Below, piece by piece: positions 5,805-8,904 of a DNA stretch of 8,904 nt. The stretch's first letter is position 1; the number at the start of each line of letters is the position of its first letter. The notes under the pieces were generated by a model. It was not told where the DNA came from. It did not search any database and worked only from the letters and a program-made list of their open reading frames with translations. Where the stretch lies: the NCBI GenBank assembly GCA_003233075.1, contig QIKQ01000339.1:1-8904 (forward strand), written 5' to 3'. Source of the stretch: Gammaproteobacteria bacterium. Its GTDB lineage: Bacteria > Pseudomonadota > Gammaproteobacteria > SZUA-21. The translations under genes were made by a program, and so were the position numbers.

Positions 5805-7091
5805 ATGTCGTTTCTCAGCAGGTATGATTCGCTCCTTATGGAGCATCATAGCCGAAAAATTAAGTCTATTCAGAATCAACTTGCGGATGCAGGTTTGTTA
5901 CAGTTACCTATTCCTGAAGAATCTGAACATGACTCTCATTATAAACTTTGCGAGCGCATACGCCAATTAATAGAGCAATCGAATGGAATTTTACCATTTG
6001 ATAAGTATATGCAAGCGGCACTTTATGAGCCTGGCTTGGGATATTATGTTTCGGCGACACGAAAATTTGGTGAACAGGGTGATTTTATTACCGCGCCGGA
6101 AGTTTCATCGGTGTTTGGTCAATGCCTGGCAATTCAGTGCGAGGAAATATTTTCTGAGTTTAAGCAAAACAATCAGACGTTTGACTTACTGGAAATAGGA
6201 CCTGGTAATGGCAAGTTAGCATTAGACTTGATGACTGCGCTAGACAAGTTAGATTGTCTTCCAGAGCATTATTATTTTTTAGAAACCAGCCCAGATCTTC
6301 AGCAAAGGCAAAAACAACTTGTCGAAAACGAATTTCCCGATTGTCTATCTCGATTTCACTGGTTGAGTCATTTGCCAGAGCACTTTTCAGGGGTGATTGT
6401 CGCTAATGAATTGCTTGACGCGATGCCGGTAAAACGATTTCATTTTGAAAAGCAGAAGCTAATGGAGTGGGGTGTTTGCTTTCAAAACGGTGGCTTCCAA
6501 TACAAATTAATGGATGTTGATCCTGAGTTAAGTAGTTTTGTACATGAAATCGAATCAAGCATTCAAGCTAAAATGTCAGGCGAGCATGCAACAAGCACTT
6601 ATTCTTCAGAGATAAATTTGTGGCTTAAACCTTGGATGAAATCCATCGCGGGATGCCTGGATCGAGGCGTCTTACTTCTTATTGATTATGGTTACACTGC
6701 GACTGAATATTATCATGAGCAACGCAATGATGGCACACTAATATGTAATTATCGTCATCACGCACACGATAACCCGTTTATACTAGTAGGCTTGCAAGAC
6801 ATTAGTGCGTTTGTGGATTTTTCGGCCGTGGCAGCTCATGCGACAGGCTTTGGTTTGAATATTGCTGGATATTGTCCTCAAGCGCATTTTCTTATTCAAA
6901 CAGGACTTGATGAAATAGCTCAGGAAAAATTAAGCAAGGAACCAGAAGGGTACTTAAAGATGGCGCAAGAAATAAAACACTTAACCTTGCCAGGTGAGAT
7001 GGGTGAGCGTTTTAAAGTCATAGGCTTTAGTAAAAATCTGGTTAACAAGTTGCGAGGCTTTGAAAAATTCGATCAGACGCATAGATTATGA
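5805..7091 (+). CDS. MidA/NDUFAF7-family SAM-dependent methyltransferase (DUF185)
   Basis: A 428-residue protein of the family whose mitochondrial member NDUFAF7 (MidA) methylates an arginine of a complex I subunit; the bacterial target is generally unknown. Motifs: 'PFDKYMQAALYEPGLGYY' (64-81), 'GDFITAPEVS' (92-101), the SAM loop 'LEIGPGNGKL' (129-138), 'NELLDAMPV' (201-209), 'LLIDYGY' (291-297), 'GTLICNYRHH' (310-319), 'VDFS' (337-340) and 'LPGEMGERFKVIGFSK' (395-410). Family members I recall often begin close to the 'LPIPEE' equivalent, so the first 30 residues may be untranslated. Alternative starts are ATG 5838 or TTG 5895 (CGGA at 5884 as a weak ribosome site). None of the starts has a strong Shine-Dalgarno sequence. 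No terminator separates it from uppP 49 bases downstream. Confidence 0.92.
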   Translation: MSFLSRYDSLLMEHHSRKIKSIQNQLADAGLLQLPIPEESEHDSHYKLCERIRQLIEQSNGILPFDKYMQAALYEPGLGYYVSATRKFGEQGDFITAPEVSSVFGQCLAIQCEEIFSEFKQNNQTFDLLEIGPGNGKLALDLMTALDKLDCLPEHYYFLETSPDLQQRQKQLVENEFPDCLSRFHWLSHLPEHFSGVIVANELLDAMPVKRFHFEKQKLMEWGVCFQNGGFQYKLMDVDPELSSFVHEIESSIQAKMSGEHATSTYSSEINLWLKPWMKSIAGCLDRGVLLLIDYGYTATEYYHEQRNDGTLICNYRHHAHDNPFILVGLQDISAFVDFSAVAAHATGFGLNIAGYCPQAHFLIQTGLDEIAQEKLSKEPEGYLKMAQEIKHLTLPGEMGERFKVIGFSKNLVNKLRGFEKFDQTHRL

Positions 7092-7128
7092 ATCAAATAT
7101 TCTATAAACTTATCAATACTATTCTAAT

Positions 7129-7143
7129 AAGGGTTTAATTTTG
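7129..7143 (+). promoter_or_regulatory. Ribosome binding site deciding the TTG start of uppP
   Basis: AAGGG at 7129-7133 is followed by a 7-base spacer and TTG at 7141. This is the only well-placed ribosome site before the catalytic motif, so the unusual N-terminal extension is likely translated. Confidence 0.65.
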
Positions 7144-8256
7144 TACGAATTTCAGGCACTTTATTTGACCTTAATCCAAGGGTTTGCTGAGTTCAATACG
7201 ATAGTTAATTCAGGTCATCTTGTTTTACTAACCGCAACGGTTGATCCGGTCGTAGTTAATAATCTGGATACCGCAACGGCAGTTTATTTAGCATTAATTC
7301 AAGGCATTACTGAATTTTTACCCGTGAGTAGTTCCGGCCATTTAGTTTTGTATCCTATTATTGCTGGCCAACAAGTTCAAAATGTTGCATTTGATGTTGC
7401 AGTACATTTCGGCAGTTTAATCGCAGTCATATTGTATTTCCGCAAAGATATTGTTTCACTGACGGCTGATTGGGGGCGTTCAATTGGTCAGCGTCAACAA
7501 GTTGGTGAAAGCTCAATTGCCTGGGCGGTATTATGGGCAACAGTACCAATTGGTATAGTTGGACTTAATTTTCATTATATTTACGATGCGCATTATGATG
7601 AGGCGATTACCTTTAGTGGTTTAATACTGGCACTCTTTTCTATTTGTCTCATCTATTTTATTATTCGCAAGAAAATATTACAGATTAAATACAGTCTGTT
7701 CGCCTTGGCAGTTGTAGCAAGCTTAATTGCGATTGTCTATTTTATGGGGGTTAAATTACGTGAGTCGGCTTTTGTTGTCGCGACCACCACTATCGTTTTT
7801 GGCATTGCCTTGTTAATGGTTGATTTAATGAAGCCAAGAACTCGCAAGTTGAGTGATATAAATTGGAAAGATGTACTTATAATCGGCATCGCGCAAACAA
7901 TCGCGCTGATTCCAGGTACGTCACGATCCGGCATTACAATTACCGCCGCACTCATGATAGGCATTAATCGAAAAGACGCTGCACGATTTTCGTTTTTGAT
8001 ATCAATTCCAGCGATTCTTTTAGCGGCGGGCGCTGAGTTTTATAAGATTTCAACCGACGCAACTAAAGTCAATTTAGACTGGACAGTGCTTAGTATTGGC
8101 ATTGCAGTGTCAGCGATAACGGCCTATTGTTGCATTTATTTATTTATAAAATTTATTGAACGTATTGGTATGATTCCATTTGTAGCCTATCGATTGTTGT
8201 TAGGCGCTGGTTTGTTTTATTTTATCTATGTCGGAACGATAGCAAGTGGCTTATAG
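7141..8256 (+). CDS. uppP: Undecaprenyl-diphosphate phosphatase with duplicated N-terminal motif
   Basis: UppP (BacA) is a polytopic inner-membrane enzyme that dephosphorylates undecaprenyl diphosphate so the lipid carrier can be reused for peptidoglycan and other glycans. The catalytic re-entrant motif 'QGITEFLPVSSSGHL' is at 54-68 and the second, 'PGTSRSG', at 258-264. At 371 residues it is about 100 longer than E. coli UppP (273). Two additions explain this: a 46-residue N-terminal extension holding a degenerate motif copy ('ALYLTLIQGFAEF...NSGHLVL', 6-29), and roughly 51 extra residues, likely two membrane helices, between E58 and R262. The TTG start is supported by AAGGG (7129-7133) 7 bases upstream; there is no in-frame ATG, GTG or TTG between 7168 and the canonical motif. 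The vanZ-like gene overlaps its 3' end by 11 bases. Confidence 0.93.
   Translation: MYEFQALYLTLIQGFAEFNTIVNSGHLVLLTATVDPVVVNNLDTATAVYLALIQGITEFLPVSSSGHLVLYPIIAGQQVQNVAFDVAVHFGSLIAVILYFRKDIVSLTADWGRSIGQRQQVGESSIAWAVLWATVPIGIVGLNFHYIYDAHYDEAITFSGLILALFSICLIYFIIRKKILQIKYSLFALAVVASLIAIVYFMGVKLRESAFVVATTTIVFGIALLMVDLMKPRTRKLSDINWKDVLIIGIAQTIALIPGTSRSGITITAALMIGINRKDAARFSFLISIPAILLAAGAEFYKISTDATKVNLDWTVLSIGIAVSAITAYCCIYLFIKFIERIGMIPFVAYRLLLGAGLFYFIYVGTIASGL
7156..7350 (+). repeat. Diverged direct duplication inside uppP
   Basis: Codons 7156-7227 and 7279-7350 encode 24-residue segments with 15 identical residues; I count 47 of 72 identical bases by hand, offset 123 bp (41 codons). The linker also carries an exact 10-base direct repeat ACCGCAACGG at 7231-7240 and 7270-7279, offset 39. 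Many differences are at third positions, pointing to an old duplication kept under protein-level constraint. Confidence 0.8.
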
Positions 8257-8659
8257 AAGTACGCCCGATTATAAATATCGAATCATTTGGTATTTGCTTG
8301 CGGTTTTATTATTGCTAGGAATTGTATTCGGCTCCTTGTGGCACGACCCACCCAAGATTATTTTTAGTTTTAAATTTGCCGATAAATTAATGCATATTAC
8401 CGCTTATTTATTATTAATGCTTTGGTATGTGCAATTAATTTATTCTTTTTTAGCGCGGCTCTTGCTGGCAATTGCCTTTATCGCACTAGGCGTGTCTTTA
8501 GAATATTTTCAAGCCCTAGGCGGCGTGCGCTTTTTTGATTGGTATGATGCGACTGCAAATGGCATTGGTGTTTTAATTGCTTTGTCACTCGGATTTACTC
8601 GTGCCGAGAATTTAATTTTGTGGTTTGAGAATAAGTTTTTACTTAAAAACCGGATGTAA
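8246..8659 (+). CDS. VanZ-family membrane protein
   Basis: A 137-residue protein with about four membrane segments (roughly 13-31, 47-66, 69-88, 104-117). VanZ-family marks: 'DKLMHITAY' (46-54) at the start of the second helix, 'GVSLEYFQ' (82-89) with the conserved Glu and Gln, and 'FDWYDATANGIG' (97-108) with the D-x-x-AN pattern. VanZ itself gives low-level teicoplanin resistance, but most chromosomal members have no known function; a link to envelope synthesis fits the neighbour uppP. The GTG start at 8246 overlaps the uppP end by 11 bases, suggesting translational coupling, with only a weak ribosome site. No ATG start is available before the second helix. Full length looks normal for the short form of the family. 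Confidence 0.85.
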   Translation: MAYRSTPDYKYRIIWYLLAVLLLLGIVFGSLWHDPPKIIFSFKFADKLMHITAYLLLMLWYVQLIYSFLARLLLAIAFIALGVSLEYFQALGGVRFFDWYDATANGIGVLIALSLGFTRAENLILWFENKFLLKNRM

Positions 8660-8765
8660 GCTGCAGAATTTGACTGTCCTTTCGGCATCGTTTGACTTTC
8701 GCGACAAAAGACAATAACCGTAGCTTGTCCAGCAAGCCATTAACTTAAGAATAATTAAATTTATT

Positions 8766-8860
8766 GTAGCCTGTAGGAGAGCAGCGAGTACAGGAAAATC
8801 TATTCAAATCGTTATTATTTCCCTGTACTTGGCGTTTTGCAAACGCCTCCTACAGGCTAC
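8766..8860. repeat. 95-bp GTAGCC...GGCTAC palindrome with nested hairpins
   Basis: Perfect 13-bp ends (GTAGCCTGTAGGA at 8766-8778, complement at 8848-8860). Inside, AGTACAGGAAAAT (8787-8799) pairs with the stretch ending near 8829 with one mismatch, and GGCGTTT-TGC-AAACGCC (8831-8847) forms a 7-bp hairpin. It shares its termini with the element at 2199-2273 and the start of the repeat at 128-164 but has a different interior. The 106 bases between the VanZ-like gene and this element hold nothing I recognise. Confidence 0.8.
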
Positions 8861-8904
8861 TTAATTTTGTAACATTGCTTTAAGTTAATGGCATTGGCCT
8901 GCCA

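Noticed and set aside
8861..8904. Possible 3' end of a minus-strand gene stopping at the TAG in the palindrome end
   Set aside because: Only one of three frames stays open over 44 bases, which is too short to support a gene.

Overview
The window reads as ordinary gammaproteobacterial chromosome that is AT-leaning and rich in small palindromic repeats. The evidence is gene order and protein similarity recalled from memory: tsaD divergent from rpsU-yqeY, followed by plsY and folB-folK, is an arrangement I know from Pseudomonas and relatives, and TsaD, PlsY, FolB and S21 align well with their gammaproteobacterial versions. I cannot name a genus. The repeat style would fit, among others, a Legionellales-like genome, but that is a guess.

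Left part (1-1145): two palindromic repeats, then yqeY and rpsU on the minus strand. A strong intrinsic terminator lies between them and a good sigma70-type promoter lies upstream of rpsU. This resembles the start of the macromolecular-synthesis operon (rpsU ... dnaG-rpoD); dnaG would be expected beyond the left edge. Divergently, tsaD (t6A tRNA modification) runs rightwards and converges on plsY (phospholipid synthesis), with a 75-bp palindrome between their 3' ends.

Middle part (2884-5776): a 100-bp near-perfect palindrome, resembling elements mobilised by REP-associated (RAYT) transposases, fills the plsY/folB divergent promoter region. Then come folB-folK (pterin branch of folate synthesis), an A-rich stretch with an unrecognised gene for a secreted, Lys/Glu-repeat protein, a 271-bp composite repeat element, and a minus-strand pteridine reductase (folM/PTR1 type). 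Three folate/pterin genes thus lie within about 2.7 kb, split by an apparently accessory segment.

Right part (5777-8904): a MidA/NDUFAF7-family methyltransferase gene, then an undecaprenyl-diphosphate phosphatase gene (uppP) overlapping a small VanZ-family membrane protein gene, and a last palindrome. UppP is the most unusual gene here. It carries an extra, degenerate N-terminal copy of its own catalytic re-entrant motif and about 50 extra residues between its two catalytic motifs.

I see no phage, CRISPR, tRNA or rRNA, no transposase gene and no obvious new defence system. The things worth a second look are the uppP architecture and the several unrelated families of palindromic elements placed at gene ends.
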